Part shown: piece by piece, positions 7,835-16,423 of the stretch
Numbering within the stretch: position 1 is the first letter of the stretch
How the letters are laid out: every line of letters begins with the position of its first letter
Assembly: GCA_963824985.1 (NCBI GenBank)
Contig: CAWGRQ010000026.1
Span: forward strand, 62,001-126,000
Direction of reading: 5' to 3'
Source: JAFNAG01 sp963824985
GTDB taxonomy: Bacteria; Acidobacteriota; UBA6911
Length of the DNA stretch: 64,000 nucleotides
Notes under the pieces: generated by a model
Database searches by the model: none
Told to the model about the DNA's origin: nothing
What the model saw: the letters and a program-made list of their open reading frames with translations, nothing else
Made by a program: the position numbers and the translations under genes

Positions 7835-10615
7835 TCAGGGTCGTGGTACCGCGCGGATTGTGACCCTCACGGCCGGCGAGGCGACGGGCAGCTGAATGCG
7901 CTGCTGTTCCGGGCCGCCGGATATCCGCCCGAGCGATTTCCCGTCCAACGAGATTTCGTATGATCCGGATGGCAGTCCCACCAAGCGCATTTCCGTTGTG
8001 TGCGGCTTCGCCTGATTCGGAGAGCGGTTTTCCATGCTGAAGGAGATCTCGCTCAGGTTCTCGGCGGCGATTACAGGCTGGCCTGCGGCGAAGCCGTCAC
8101 GGTCCAGCCATAGATGAAACCGCGTGCTTTCGCGCACCCAGTGAAAGCGGCGGCGCACGCCGTCCAGCGGCTGAACTTCGATGCGGCCGCCTGTTTTCTG
8201 GATCTGGCCGCCGTATGCGATCCACCCGAACAGCGGATCCTCGGCGACGATCGCAGCCGCCGTGCGCAACGCGGCGCCGTAACCGAGTTCGATTTCGCCG
8301 CTGTAGGGCCACGGGCCGCGCGGCTGCTGGATGCCGGCCCAGTTGGACCCGTACGCAGCCCTGATGAAGGCGCTTCCCGCCGCGCCGTCGTTGTCTTTCC
8401 CGGGATACCAGTAGCCGTAGTTGGTTTCCTCCGTTCCCGAACTCATGAGCGCCCAGGAGCTGAGGTACGATGCGTAGCCCAGCCGCAGGAACGGGAAGGG
8501 ATCTTTGGCATAATGCAGCGCGTAATCGAGTATTGCCCACCCCCCCATCTGCGCGGTGTAGCGCATATCCCCCTGGACACCCAATTCGTGAAATGCGGTT
8601 TCCAGCCAGCCGCGTGTGGCGATATTGCCTCCCATCGATTCCTCCATAAAGGAGGCGGCGGCGGCACCAGTGACCTTCAGCGTCGCGGATTTGTTTTTGA
8701 CCGCTTCCGCCGCGTACCGGGCGAAGGCATGGTGCGATTCGAACCCCGTTGGATCGAAGGTCATTTCGGACCAGAACAGGTTCGGCCGCTCGTTGACAAA
8801 ATGTTCGACCTTCCCTTCCCACTGGCGCCGCAACTGATCCGCCTTGTCTTTCCAACCGGCCGCGTCGAGTTCCGCGACCACGTCCGCGATCACCAGTTCG
8901 TCGTAGTTGCCGACCTGATAGGCTGACCATTGCCCGGTCTTGAGCGGTACGGTGTAATACGCCATGGCCGTGCCGAACGCGCGCTGCAGGTAGCCGTCCT
9001 TGTCCAGATAATGCACCAATTCCGGATAGTGCTTTGCGATCCGGTACATGTTCCAATACAGGTGGACCACGTGCGGATAGTCGAACACGCGCCAGACGTG
9101 CTCCGTCCAGCCGTTGCGGTCCTCGGGTTTGCTGTCGCGGTTGATCTTCCAGTTGTCGATGCCGTAGACGGCGTAGGGATATTTCTCCTGGTCGGTCATC
9201 TGGAGTTTCCCCCAGACATAGTTTTTCAGGTAATATTCGACCGCTTCGATCTCCTTCGGATCGGGAAACTCTGCGTTCTTACCGGCGACAAAGGGCGCCT
9301 TGCACAGCCCGGGGTCGTCGCTGGCGACCATGTAGTCGTGCATACCGCCGGTGTCATCCGGGCCGCGCAGAATCCTGCCGCGCGCGTCCCAGTCGGAGAA
9401 CAGGCCGTTGTACCACTTGGACGGATCCCGGTGCTGCTGTTTGGCGACGATGAAGGCGGACCGCTTCTTGATCAGGGTTTCGAGGGGTTCCGAGACGAAG
9501 AACTCGAGAATCATGGATTGATCCCGGCCAAAACGGACCGTCAGCTTGTTCTCTCCCAGGCGCATGAATTTGATTTTGTACAGGTGCGTGTCCTTGGACT
9601 TTTCGCCGGCATAGCCGATCTGGGTCTGTTCGGGGAATTCCGGCGCCACCGCGTGAATCCTGCTGCGAGAGCGCAGGGAAACCATCGCTTCGAATCCCAA
9701 GGGGACGGTCATTCCGGGAACAACGTGGACATCGAAAAGGCCCTCTTCATAGAGCACGTCACGCGCGCCTTCGTAATCCTCGGCCCAGCGGAATTTGAAC
9801 GTATAGGTCAGTTCGTCGTTCGGAGTGAATTTGGAGGAAAGGACATGGCTCGTCTGGGGCTGGCGCCAGTTGCCGCCGCGCTCTTTATCCTCTTCCGCTT
9901 TAAATGCGGAGTGAATATAAAGTCCCGCGCCATCGGAATACTCGAACTTGGCCGGCGCAAAGTTCCGTTCCAAGGTGTTGGGTTCAAACAACGGGCAGAC
10001 GGCCACGGGAGTCATCACGAGATACGGACCCTCCGTGTTGGGGCGCATCCAGAAAAGAAACGACCCGTGGCCCGAAATAAAATCGTGTTGAACCAGGCGC
10101 TGGGTGGTGCTGATCTCCTTGTCCCAGCGCTTTTCCATGTTGAAAGGGAGAGGGAGGACGACATCGCCCAGTTCCAGGGGCTTGTGGGTCGGATTCTTGA
10201 AGTGAATCGTCCAGTAAAGCGCATTGTCCTGCACCCGGAATCTCTCCGTCAACTCTATGTCCGCAAAGTAATCGTCCCAACCGGATTCGTTGTAGATGAC
10301 GTTGTACTGCGGCGCGGGATCGGAGGCATCACCGCGCACCTGGCGGAATTTATTCTTGCCGTCGGCCGTGGAGAACTGGCGCCATTCGTTTTCCCCCATT
10401 TTATAGCGGATGTTCAAGTGACCCAGCACCCGGTTCCTGGCGATATATTCGGTGTCGTATTTGTCGTTCGCGCGCTTCAGGCTCAGGATTCCAGCCTGGC
10501 CGAACTGCACCTTGAAAGTGCCGCCGCTTGTGGGTTCCTGGGCGGAGAACAGGTAGCAGCTCAGGAGAAAGATGAGACCGCAGGATAGTGAGGTCGGCAA
10601 TTTGCGTCGATTCAT
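7835..10615 (-). CDS. secreted DUF5695-domain protein (glycoside-hydrolase-like fold)
   Basis: 926 residues from ATG 10615, which has a GGAG 10 bases upstream; a GTG at 10624 is too close to the same GGAG. Residues 1-26 form a signal peptide ending in SAQEP. The N-terminal part is beta-rich (VQFGQAGILSLKRANDKYDTEYI; DIELTERFRVQDNALYWTIHFKNP). The middle and C-terminal parts are helical, with MAYYTVPLKTGQWSAYQVGNYDELVIADVVAEL and TEETNYGYWYPGKDNDGAAGSAF, typical of alpha/alpha-toroid carbohydrate-active proteins. I recognise it as DUF5695, a family of unproven activity related in layout to polysaccharide-degrading enzymes. It stands alone with no obvious partner genes. The likely role is extracellular or periplasmic glycan processing, by inference. 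Confidence 0.8.
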   Translation of the reverse strand: MNRRKLPTSLSCGLIFLLSCYLFSAQEPTSGGTFKVQFGQAGILSLKRANDKYDTEYIARNRVLGHLNIRYKMGENEWRQFSTADGKNKFRQVRGDASDPAPQYNVIYNESGWDDYFADIELTERFRVQDNALYWTIHFKNPTHKPLELGDVVLPLPFNMEKRWDKEISTTQRLVQHDFISGHGSFLFWMRPNTEGPYLVMTPVAVCPLFEPNTLERNFAPAKFEYSDGAGLYIHSAFKAEEDKERGGNWRQPQTSHVLSSKFTPNDELTYTFKFRWAEDYEGARDVLYEEGLFDVHVVPGMTVPLGFEAMVSLRSRSRIHAVAPEFPEQTQIGYAGEKSKDTHLYKIKFMRLGENKLTVRFGRDQSMILEFFVSEPLETLIKKRSAFIVAKQQHRDPSKWYNGLFSDWDARGRILRGPDDTGGMHDYMVASDDPGLCKAPFVAGKNAEFPDPKEIEAVEYYLKNYVWGKLQMTDQEKYPYAVYGIDNWKINRDSKPEDRNGWTEHVWRVFDYPHVVHLYWNMYRIAKHYPELVHYLDKDGYLQRAFGTAMAYYTVPLKTGQWSAYQVGNYDELVIADVVAELDAAGWKDKADQLRRQWEGKVEHFVNERPNLFWSEMTFDPTGFESHHAFARYAAEAVKNKSATLKVTGAAAASFMEESMGGNIATRGWLETAFHELGVQGDMRYTAQMGGWAILDYALHYAKDPFPFLRLGYASYLSSWALMSSGTEETNYGYWYPGKDNDGAAGSAFIRAAYGSNWAGIQQPRGPWPYSGEIELGYGAALRTAAAIVAEDPLFGWIAYGGQIQKTGGRIEVQPLDGVRRRFHWVRESTRFHLWLDRDGFAAGQPVIAAENLSEISFSMENRSPNQAKPHTTEMRLVGLPSGSYEISLDGKSLGRISGGPEQQRIQLPVASPAVRVTIRAVPRP

Positions 10616-10952
10616 TTTTTTCACACTCCGATGCCTGGGGTTATTGAAACCATAGTTTCGCGGAATAGCGCGGGAAAATCAAAGGATTAGCGCGCGGGAA
10701 ACTTGTCTATGGCGAATTCATGTATCGACCGATCCTACGGGTGACCGCGCTGCCCAAATCAGACGAGTCATAACGGCGAAGAGCCGTTGGTGGCCGGCGC
10801 TTCCTTGAGATCGCTGATTGTGCCGGAATCAGGGGAGCTTGCTGTGGAAGTACATCGGGCCGCACGGCGAGAAAACAGGTGCAGCCGAATCGTGGGGAGC
10901 ACGCCCGATCCGCGTGCTTGACCATCAATAAGTATCGGCTTATGTTTCATGC
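10616..10952. other. gene-free divergent intergenic region
   Basis: Lies between the divergent DUF5695 and arsR-type genes and should hold both promoters. I see no coding sequence, clear promoter box or long hairpin in it. Confidence 0.6.
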
Positions 10953-11279
10953 ATGAGCGCGGCCGTGGCCGAAAACAAGATCTTCCAGGCGCTGGCGGAC
11001 CCCAGCCGCCGGGCGATCCTCGAGTCGCTCACGCGTGGCGAAGCGGCGGTGAAGGACCTCACGGCGCGCTTCGACATTTCGCAGCCGGCGGTCTCGCAGC
11101 ATCTCGCCACTTTGAAAGACGCCGGCCTGGTGAACGGCCGGCGCGAGGGGCGCTGCGTCTACTACCGGGTGGAGCCGCGCGGGATGAAGGCGCTCATCGA
11201 CTGGATCGCGCACCACCGCGCCTTCTGGCCGGAGCACGTCGATCGCCTTGAACAACTGCTGGAGACTATGGACGAATGA
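10953..11279 (+). CDS. ArsR/SmtB-family winged-helix repressor
   Basis: 108 residues. The recognition region ALADPSRRAILESLTRGEAAVKDLTARFDISQPAVSQHLATLKDAGLV is a classic ArsR winged helix, followed by the wing RREGRCVYYRVEP. There is no CxC metal site, so it belongs to the group usually paired with an SRPBCC (AHSA1-type) gene. Such a gene begins right here, overlapping by 4 bp (ATGA at 11276), but is broken after about 30 codons. The regulator therefore seems to have lost its partner. Confidence 0.92.
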   Translation: MSAAVAENKIFQALADPSRRAILESLTRGEAAVKDLTARFDISQPAVSQHLATLKDAGLVNGRREGRCVYYRVEPRGMKALIDWIAHHRAFWPEHVDRLEQLLETMDE

Positions 11280-11692
11280 ACCCCATCGACAAGACCGCCC
11301 CATCGCAAACCGAATCCATTTCATTCGAATTCGATTTGCATCATTCGCCGGAAAAGGTGTGGCTCGCGAAAAACATTGAGGGTAAAGCTGTCTTTATTGG
11401 CACAAGCGAGGGACGCGTGGTCCTGGAAGGCAGATTTGATGGAGGAAAACGCATCATAACCTCTGCGATATATCTTGGCCTCGACAGGGAATGGAAGCTT
11501 ACAAATAACGTTTATCTTGTGCAGAAAATCTCGACCGGCGAACTTGGAGGAACGAAAACTCATTGGCGACCAGGATCCTTCGGGAGGCCGGACTTGATCT
11601 GGACGGCGTGCGGCGGAAGTTGGGCGGAAACTGATGCCGAACCGCAAATCGTTTGCCTTGACAAATGCGGACTGGTCACCAATACTGGTCAT
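11276..11692 (+). pseudogene. SRPBCC/AHSA1-type gene broken after about 30 codons, fused to unrelated DNA
   Basis: The first 30 codons (to FDLHHSPEKVW) are the standard beginning of AHSA1/SRPBCC ligand-binding proteins that follow ArsR regulators. After about 11364 the similarity stops and the frame continues through noticeably AT-richer sequence that I do not recognise (VYLVQKISTGELGGTKTHW and so on). It then runs, in the same frame, into the antitoxin gene at 11693. This looks like a deletion or insertion junction that brought a toxin-antitoxin module next to the regulator. An expressed fusion protein cannot be excluded. Confidence 0.6.
11671..11691 (+). promoter_or_regulatory. direct repeat ACTGGTCA, likely antitoxin operator
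   Basis: ACTGGTCA occurs at 11671-11678 and 11684-11691, 13 bp apart and ending one base before the antitoxin ATG at 11693. Paired 8-bp sites directly upstream fit autorepression by a Phd/YefM antitoxin. Inferred from position only. Confidence 0.45.
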
Positions 11693-11923
11693 ATGAAAAT
11701 CACCGCGACTGAATTCAAGGCGAAGAGCCTGGCGTTGATCGACCGGGTACACGAGTCAGGGGAGCCTGTCATCATCACCAAGCGTGGGCGGGTTGTGGCA
11801 CGTCTGATTGCCGACGGCGAGAGTGAGGCCAAGCCGTGGCTCAAGGTGCGGAGATCGGCCCAGTGGTTTGGCGATCCCGTAAAGCCTGCCATCGATGAAT
11901 CCGAAGTGGAGGCCTTGAAGTGA
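11693..11923 (+). CDS. Phd/YefM-family antitoxin
   Basis: 76 residues starting MKITATEFKAKSLALIDRV, then ESGEPVIITKRGRVVARLI, the diagnostic Phd/YefM N-terminal DNA-binding fold. The C-terminal part (SAQWFGDPVKPAIDESEVEALK) should wrap the toxin. The stop overlaps the GTG start of the PIN toxin gene (GTGA at 11920-11923), so the pair is translationally coupled. The upstream ORF reads in frame into it, but this ATG begins at the family's start and follows the repeated operator. Confidence 0.88.
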   Translation: MKITATEFKAKSLALIDRVHESGEPVIITKRGRVVARLIADGESEAKPWLKVRRSAQWFGDPVKPAIDESEVEALK

Positions 11924-12360
11924 ATTCGGCGCCGCTCCTGGATACCCACGCGTGGATCTGGTGGGTGGATCACGACCCACGTCTCGGACGCAGATTCCTC
12001 GACGCATTGGATGGATTGCCTGCTGAAATTCGCCCTGCCATAAGCGACATCAGCCTGTGGGAGGCGGCTACGCTGGTAGAGAGAGGACGGCTCCGGTTTC
12101 GCGTCCCCTTTGGAGAATGGCTGCAAGCTGCCGCCCATCCCCGCACTGTGCTCGTGCTGCCGATAACGACTCTGATAGCCGAAGAAATCGCTTCGCTTCC
12201 CACCAGCTTTCATCGCGATCCCGCCGATCGTGTGATCGTGGCGACGAGCCGCACGCACAAATTGCCGCTTCTGACCCAGGATCGCATGATTCTGGCATCC
12301 AGGCTGGTCTCGCGTTGGCTGCCTGGTCATAGTATCCCGATGACAAGAGGGACACGATAA
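11920..12360 (+). CDS. PIN-domain toxin (VapC-like)
   Basis: 146 residues starting at GTG 11920. The PIN fold carries the acidic residues in LLDTHAWIWWV (Asp), ISLWEAATLVERGRL (Glu) and DPADRVIVATSRTHKLPLLTQD (two Asp plus a final Asp), the set that binds metal in PIN RNases. These toxins cleave tRNA or mRNA when the antitoxin is lost. The family of PIN proteins with THAWIWW is usually paired with Phd-type antitoxins, as here. Confidence 0.9.
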   Translation: MNSAPLLDTHAWIWWVDHDPRLGRRFLDALDGLPAEIRPAISDISLWEAATLVERGRLRFRVPFGEWLQAAAHPRTVLVLPITTLIAEEIASLPTSFHRDPADRVIVATSRTHKLPLLTQDRMILASRLVSRWLPGHSIPMTRGTR

Positions 12361-12410
12361 CCAGGCAGAGAGGAGGGACAGCCACCGGTGTCCCTGATGA
12401 TCCGACTCCT

Positions 12411-12573
12411 CCTGATCCTGCTGCTCGCGGTCATGGGGATCGGGTCGGCTTTGGGGATCGCGGTTCAGAGGTCGGGGTATATCCTTCCGGCGTTCATCTT
12501 CCCGATGATCTGGCCGCAGCCATACGACTGATCGACGACCGGCGAGGCTGGTTCCGGCTCGATGAAGCGTCCA
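12411..12573 (+). pseudogene. fragment duplicated from gltS
   Basis: About 160 bp nearly identical to gltS positions 6125-6288 (from cctgatyctgctgctcgcgg to gatgaagcgtccat). It has a few substitutions and a one-base deletion in the gatgat(t)ctggcc run. Its left edge lies just after a ggacagccaccggtgtccc repeat and its right edge touches the inverted repeat at 12574. It is a recombinational scrap, not a gene. Confidence 0.85.
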
Positions 12574-12907
12574 TATACGCATCTTGCTCGCGACAGGCAA
12601 ACTCGCTGGAGGCGGGTGCCGGCCCTTGCGGGCCTCATTTCTCAACCACTCCCTTCCCCGCGCTGACGCGCGGGGCCAGGTACTGCCGGCGCTTCGCGCC
12701 TGGATTTCGCGACCATCGCGGCATGGCTCCTGATTTTGGCCACAGGTGGTGCGGGCGTTCGATTGATCCATGGACATGCATGCCCGTGGCCCGAGGGGCC
12801 GGCAGTACCTAGGCCCGGCCGTAAGGCCGGGAATGGGATGGCTCGGGATCGAGCGCCGACGGCGCGGCACAAAAACTCTTGTTTTTCCCAGCATGAAGAT
12901 GCGTATA
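12574..12907. repeat. 334-bp segment bounded by 12-bp inverted repeats
   Basis: tatacgcatctt at 12574-12585 is the exact inverse of aagatgcgtata at 12896-12907. Inside is a second inverted pair, aggtactgccggc at 12678-12690 and gccggcagtacct at 12798-12810. No credible protein is encoded. It begins where the gltS fragment ends, so it may be an inserted MITE-like element. 12908-13200 shows no gene either. Confidence 0.5.
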
Positions 12908-13200
12908 AGGTTCAGGCCACGGCGCCGCCTTCCAAGTAGGGAATGGCAAAAGCGGCGTCATGCCATGGCGCCTTCGGCGCTGGGTCTGTGAAGAGACCGG
13001 AAATCTCCAAGGACACTTCGGCAGTTTTATCCAAAAAGGCCATTTTCGAAGCTGGTAACGATATTGAGGTCGAAGGAAGAGAAGGGTGCGGGAAAAACGC
13101 AGGAGTAGATGGAAGCTGGCGGGCACAGGCAGGCTGGATGGCGCCGCGGCCTGACCTCGCCACGGCGCCAAAGTAACCGACTCATGCCCCGGGGAGGGCA

Positions 13201-13923
13201 TCAGATTTCGAGTTTGTCTTTCACCACCATATTGGCCAGTTTGAACTTGAATTTGTAAACTTTGTCCGCAATCCGCATGATGAGGGTGACTTCCTGATCT
13301 TCCGCCGTCAGGGTCGGCTTACCGTCAATTTCCCGGGCAAACTGCAGAGTGGTAGCCGCGTTGCGATTGGCCGGCACCACAAGGTTTGCGAGCGGGATCT
13401 TCTCGTTGTTTTTCTTCTGAAGGCAGGTTTCCTGCTTGAATTTCTCCAGTTCCGCGTCGCCGCCACCGCCGCTGCTGCTGCCGCCGCGTCCTCTCCCTCT
13501 CGTTGCCGGCGAAAAGCCGGTTACAAGCAGTTCCATTGCCTGACCGCTGCGATTCAGGATCCCGTCGAGCTGCTGCTGAGTAACATTCGGGTTTTGCAGC
13601 ATCAGTTGCCGAGCCGCGGCTTCACGGGCGGGCCGGGCGAACCAGTTGACGATGATCAGGGTCGAGGATACCGAGGAGCCGCCACCGCCGCCGCCCCTCG
13701 AACTGCCTCCGCCACCACCGCCGCCGCCGCCACCCGGGGATGAATCGATAAGCAGTGTCTGGGTCCAGGGCGAATTCTTGAGCAGGAGCTTCTCAACTTC
13801 TTTGGCGCTCCAATCGGTATAGGGTTTGAGTTCCCAAAAATCCTTGGGCCCGGCATATACGAACAGGGCAAACAACAGACAGGCACCAATGATGGTTACA
13901 TATCGCAAATGACGAATGGTCAT
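13201..13923 (-). CDS. secreted protein with KPYTDW motif and Gly/Ser-rich linkers
   Basis: 240 residues from ATG 13923, preceded by a very strong GAGGAGGAAGGA. Residues 1-24 are a signal peptide (RYVTIIGACLLFALFVYA). Next comes FWELKPYTDWSAKEVEKLLLKNSPWTQTLL, a motif I associate with unnamed secreted proteins of Acidobacteria. Long Gly/Ser runs at about 62-84 and 150-158 flank a helical segment, and the C-terminal 60 residues are a charged beta domain. The Gly runs are encoded by GGC/GGT-rich tracts that may vary in length. No enzyme motif is seen and the function is unknown. Confidence 0.75.
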   Translation of the reverse strand: MTIRHLRYVTIIGACLLFALFVYAGPKDFWELKPYTDWSAKEVEKLLLKNSPWTQTLLIDSSPGGGGGGGGGGSSRGGGGGGSSVSSTLIIVNWFARPAREAAARQLMLQNPNVTQQQLDGILNRSGQAMELLVTGFSPATRGRGRGGSSSGGGGDAELEKFKQETCLQKKNNEKIPLANLVVPANRNAATTLQFAREIDGKPTLTAEDQEVTLIMRIADKVYKFKFKLANMVVKDKLEI

Positions 13924-14035
13924 TCCTTCCTCCTCGCGCTTCGAGCGCGTGCTCGCCACGCGCCTGCCGCATTCTAACATCGAACCCGGGATCTCAATCA
14001 AGAAGTTCAAGGGTTTGAGAACAGTTCCTCGCGCA

Positions 14036-14130
14036 AAAGGCAAAAACGCCACGGATTTCACGGATTCCACAGATTTTAGAGAGCACTGCCATCAGGGGAG
14101 TGCCTCTTGAACGCTCCAGGTTGCGGGCAC
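14036..14130. repeat. partial copy of the ccacggattccacgg repeat
   Basis: Matches the first 90 or so bases of the units at 4968 and 5168, including gtgcctcttgaacgctccagg, then diverges at gcacatgagacgg. It lies between two divergent-looking gene ends, and its right-hand part is missing. Confidence 0.75.
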
Positions 14131-14171
14131 ATGAGACGGCGTCATTGGCTGCGCTTCCATGCGCGCATGCC

Positions 14172-14609
14172 CTATGCCTCTGTTTTCGAGGCTGCCAGCC
14201 CCGCCAGGAACCGGTCGATGTGTCGATCGAGGTCGGAAAGATTCCCATAGGTGTGCACTTGCAGGGTGAGAGCAGGATTGCCGGTAATCATTTTGGAGAT
14301 CGAGAGCCCCTCGCGGTACAGGCACAGGACCGGTTTGCCCAGCTGCAGCCCCAGGGCGATTTCATAGCCGACGCCGAGAGAAGGAGTGGAGATTTCGGCG
14401 ATCATGACCTCGGCTTGCCGCAGCCACGCCTGATCGCGTTCGTAGACCGCGGGCGGCGTGAAGGCTTGTTCCTCGTGGAGCACATCCGGGCTGGCGACAT
14501 GCTGTGTCGGCACCGTGTGCCCCTCGGCCTGAAGGCGGCTTACTATGTGCCGGTACACGGTCAGGTAGTCGCGGCCTCCGGCAATCGCCCCGCAAAAATA
14601 GATGTTCAT
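14172..14609 (-). CDS. nucleoside 2-deoxyribosyltransferase-like protein
   Basis: 145 residues from ATG 14609 (MNIYFCGAIAGGRDYL). Features fit the N-deoxyribosyltransferase/DNPH1 family: the opening IYFCGAI strand with glycine loop, ERDQAWLRQAEVMIAEISTPSLGVGYEIALG, whose E in GVGYE is the usual nucleophile position, and LQLGKPVLCLY. The family cleaves or transfers the deoxyribose of nucleosides or 5'-monophosphates. A longer frame upstream (to 14675) has no family similarity. It stands alone between a repeat and tRNA-Ser on the opposite strand. Confidence 0.85.
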   Translation of the reverse strand: MNIYFCGAIAGGRDYLTVYRHIVSRLQAEGHTVPTQHVASPDVLHEEQAFTPPAVYERDQAWLRQAEVMIAEISTPSLGVGYEIALGLQLGKPVLCLYREGLSISKMITGNPALTLQVHTYGNLSDLDRHIDRFLAGLAASKTEA

Positions 14610-14719
14610 CGGTCGTTTGACTCCCTCGAGGTCGAAAGTGAAATTCGCGCCCCAAATGCCGGCGGGGCTTGTCAACGCTGGAAGGAAAAGTGTAATATTT
14701 CCCTGCCACTTAAGACCGC

Positions 14720-14809
14720 GGAGGAATGGCCGAGTGGTTGAAGGCGGCGGTCTTGAAAACCGTTAGGGGGGTAACTCCCTCGTGGGTTCGAATCCTACTT
14801 CCTCCGCCA
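14720..14809 (+). tRNA. tRNA-Ser (anticodon TGA)
   Basis: A full class II cloverleaf. Acceptor stem GGAGGAA pairs with TTCCTCC, followed by discriminator G and an encoded CCA. The anticodon arm cggtcttgaaaaccg gives TGA, the long variable arm is taggggggtaactccctc, and the T arm is gtgggttcgaatcctac. The long variable arm and TGA anticodon identify serine. Confidence 0.97.
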
Positions 14810-14996
14810 CCAAACTCTGTAAATTACTGATTTCACGCATGATAAAGCAGAAGTGTTTAATCAGGGCTTGACCATATTCTTGTTATCTGCAAGTATCCCC
14901 TGCTCGATTGATTGCACAAATCCAGAGCCGAAAATCCAGAGTGGAGATTTCGGCCAGGCTGAATTCAGACCTGTAGATCTCATACGGAGCGGGCTT

Positions 14997-16403
14997 ATGC
15001 GAACTCTAATGTGCGCCTCCACAATCCTGGTAGCCCTCGCGTGCCACCAGCCATGCCAGGCGCAACTCATTTCCAAGGACTTCAATGCGGCCAAGCAGGT
15101 AGTGAAGGGGACCTATTACCTGAGGATCGATCTTCCCTGCCATAACTATCATCCCTCCTCCGGTGGTTTTGGCGCCACCGCCATATCTATTGCACGCTCT
15201 ATCGCCACGCAGGTGGAGTCGATGGTCGAGGTCTCGCCTTTGGAAGCGCGTGTCCCCTCGGCCCTGCCGGACCGCCTCTCCGAGGACGTCATGTGGCGCT
15301 TCCGTCCCAACGACCCGGTTCGGTACGGCAAGTTGATCGACAAGGGCGGTTCGATCGATCTCTCGATGGAGGGCCTTCCGCCCAACGACAACGAGGTAAT
15401 CGTGACGTTCGTCGGCCTCAAGACGCTTGATGATTTCAAGGCTGCTTTCGACCGGACCTTTTCGAAGGTTCCTTTGCAGGACGAGCACCCCGAGTGGCCG
15501 GCCGAGATCCGCAAGGCCGTTGCCGAGCGACGCGTGGTCCCGGGGATGACGCCCGAGCAGGCCTATTGTGTTGTGGGCAAGCCGGTGCGCGAGGAGAAGA
15601 GCGAGCAGGGGGGTCCGAAGGTCGAGACCTGGTATCCGCGCCAGGCCGTACACCACAGCGTCGACCCCAAGGCCCTGATACCCTCGGACTTCCCCGCGTC
15701 GATCATGTTCGTCGACGGGAAACTCACCGAGATCGGCGACAAAGCCAAGCTCGAGCCCCTGGCGAAATTCCCCGAAGAATTCCTCCAGCAGGCAAAGAAG
15801 ATGTTACAGGCCAAGCTGTACCTGCGGATCGACGTGCCCTACGTGTATGAAGTGCGAGGGAACCCGCTGGTCGAAGTCTCGCCCGAAGGAGCGTACATCC
15901 CCAGCGCCGCGCCGGCGTACACAAACTGGTACACATACTGGAGCATGCGTGTGAACGACCAGGTGACCCCCGATACGGTGCGGCAGTCCGGCGGCGCCCT
16001 GGAAATCCGCAAGGGAGGAGGCAGATCCAAGTTCATGCTGCTGTTTGTCGGCATCAAATCGATGGACGACTTCAAGGCGGCCTTCAACCGGACGTTCTCG
16101 GCCGTCCCCTTGCAGGACGAGCACACCGAGTGGCCGGCCGAGATCCGTCAGGCGATCGCCGCGCGTTCCGTGCTGCCGGGAATGACTCCCGAACAAGCCT
16201 ACTGTGTGGTGGGCAAGCCGAAATCGGTCGAAAAGCGAGACGAGAATGGCGCCAAGGTCGAAATCTGGAGCCCCCGGGAACGTGCCAAGGTAGGACGCGA
16301 TCCGAAGGGGAAGACTCCGGCCGGTTTCCCGAGCGCCCTTGAAACCATGGCATTCGTGGACGGAAAGCTGGCGGCATCCGCCCCGCCTCCCGCCAGGCGC
16401 TGA
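14997..16403 (+). CDS. secreted protein with two tandem BamE/SmpA-like repeats
   Basis: 468 residues from ATG 14997, with CGGAGC upstream; an in-frame extension to 14853 lacks a signal sequence. Residues 1-23 are a signal peptide ending CQPCQAQ. Two halves of about 200 residues repeat the same order: a beta region with LYLRIDVPY or YYLRIDLPC, then VEVSPEGAYIPSA, then FVGxKxxDDFKAAFxRTFSxVPLQDEHxEWPAEIR, then the motif VxPGMTPEQAYCVVGKP, then MFVDGKL. The PGMTPEQAYxxxGKP motif is the one found in small BamE-like domains. Function unknown; the internal duplication is clear at both DNA and protein level. Confidence 0.8.
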   Translation: MRTLMCASTILVALACHQPCQAQLISKDFNAAKQVVKGTYYLRIDLPCHNYHPSSGGFGATAISIARSIATQVESMVEVSPLEARVPSALPDRLSEDVMWRFRPNDPVRYGKLIDKGGSIDLSMEGLPPNDNEVIVTFVGLKTLDDFKAAFDRTFSKVPLQDEHPEWPAEIRKAVAERRVVPGMTPEQAYCVVGKPVREEKSEQGGPKVETWYPRQAVHHSVDPKALIPSDFPASIMFVDGKLTEIGDKAKLEPLAKFPEEFLQQAKKMLQAKLYLRIDVPYVYEVRGNPLVEVSPEGAYIPSAAPAYTNWYTYWSMRVNDQVTPDTVRQSGGALEIRKGGGRSKFMLLFVGIKSMDDFKAAFNRTFSAVPLQDEHTEWPAEIRQAIAARSVLPGMTPEQAYCVVGKPKSVEKRDENGAKVEIWSPRERAKVGRDPKGKTPAGFPSALETMAFVDGKLAASAPPPARR

Positions 16404-16423
16404 CGGCGGACTCTCATCCAAAA

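Noticed and set aside
8930..10588. 552-codon open frame on the plus strand opposite the DUF5695 gene
   Set aside because: It is the antisense shadow of a clear secreted protein gene with signal peptide and ribosome site; the translated sequence has no family similarity.
10707..10950. Short minus-strand frames between DUF5695 and arsR
   Set aside because: No ribosome site, no family match, and Arg/Pro-rich composition typical of chance frames in GC-rich DNA.
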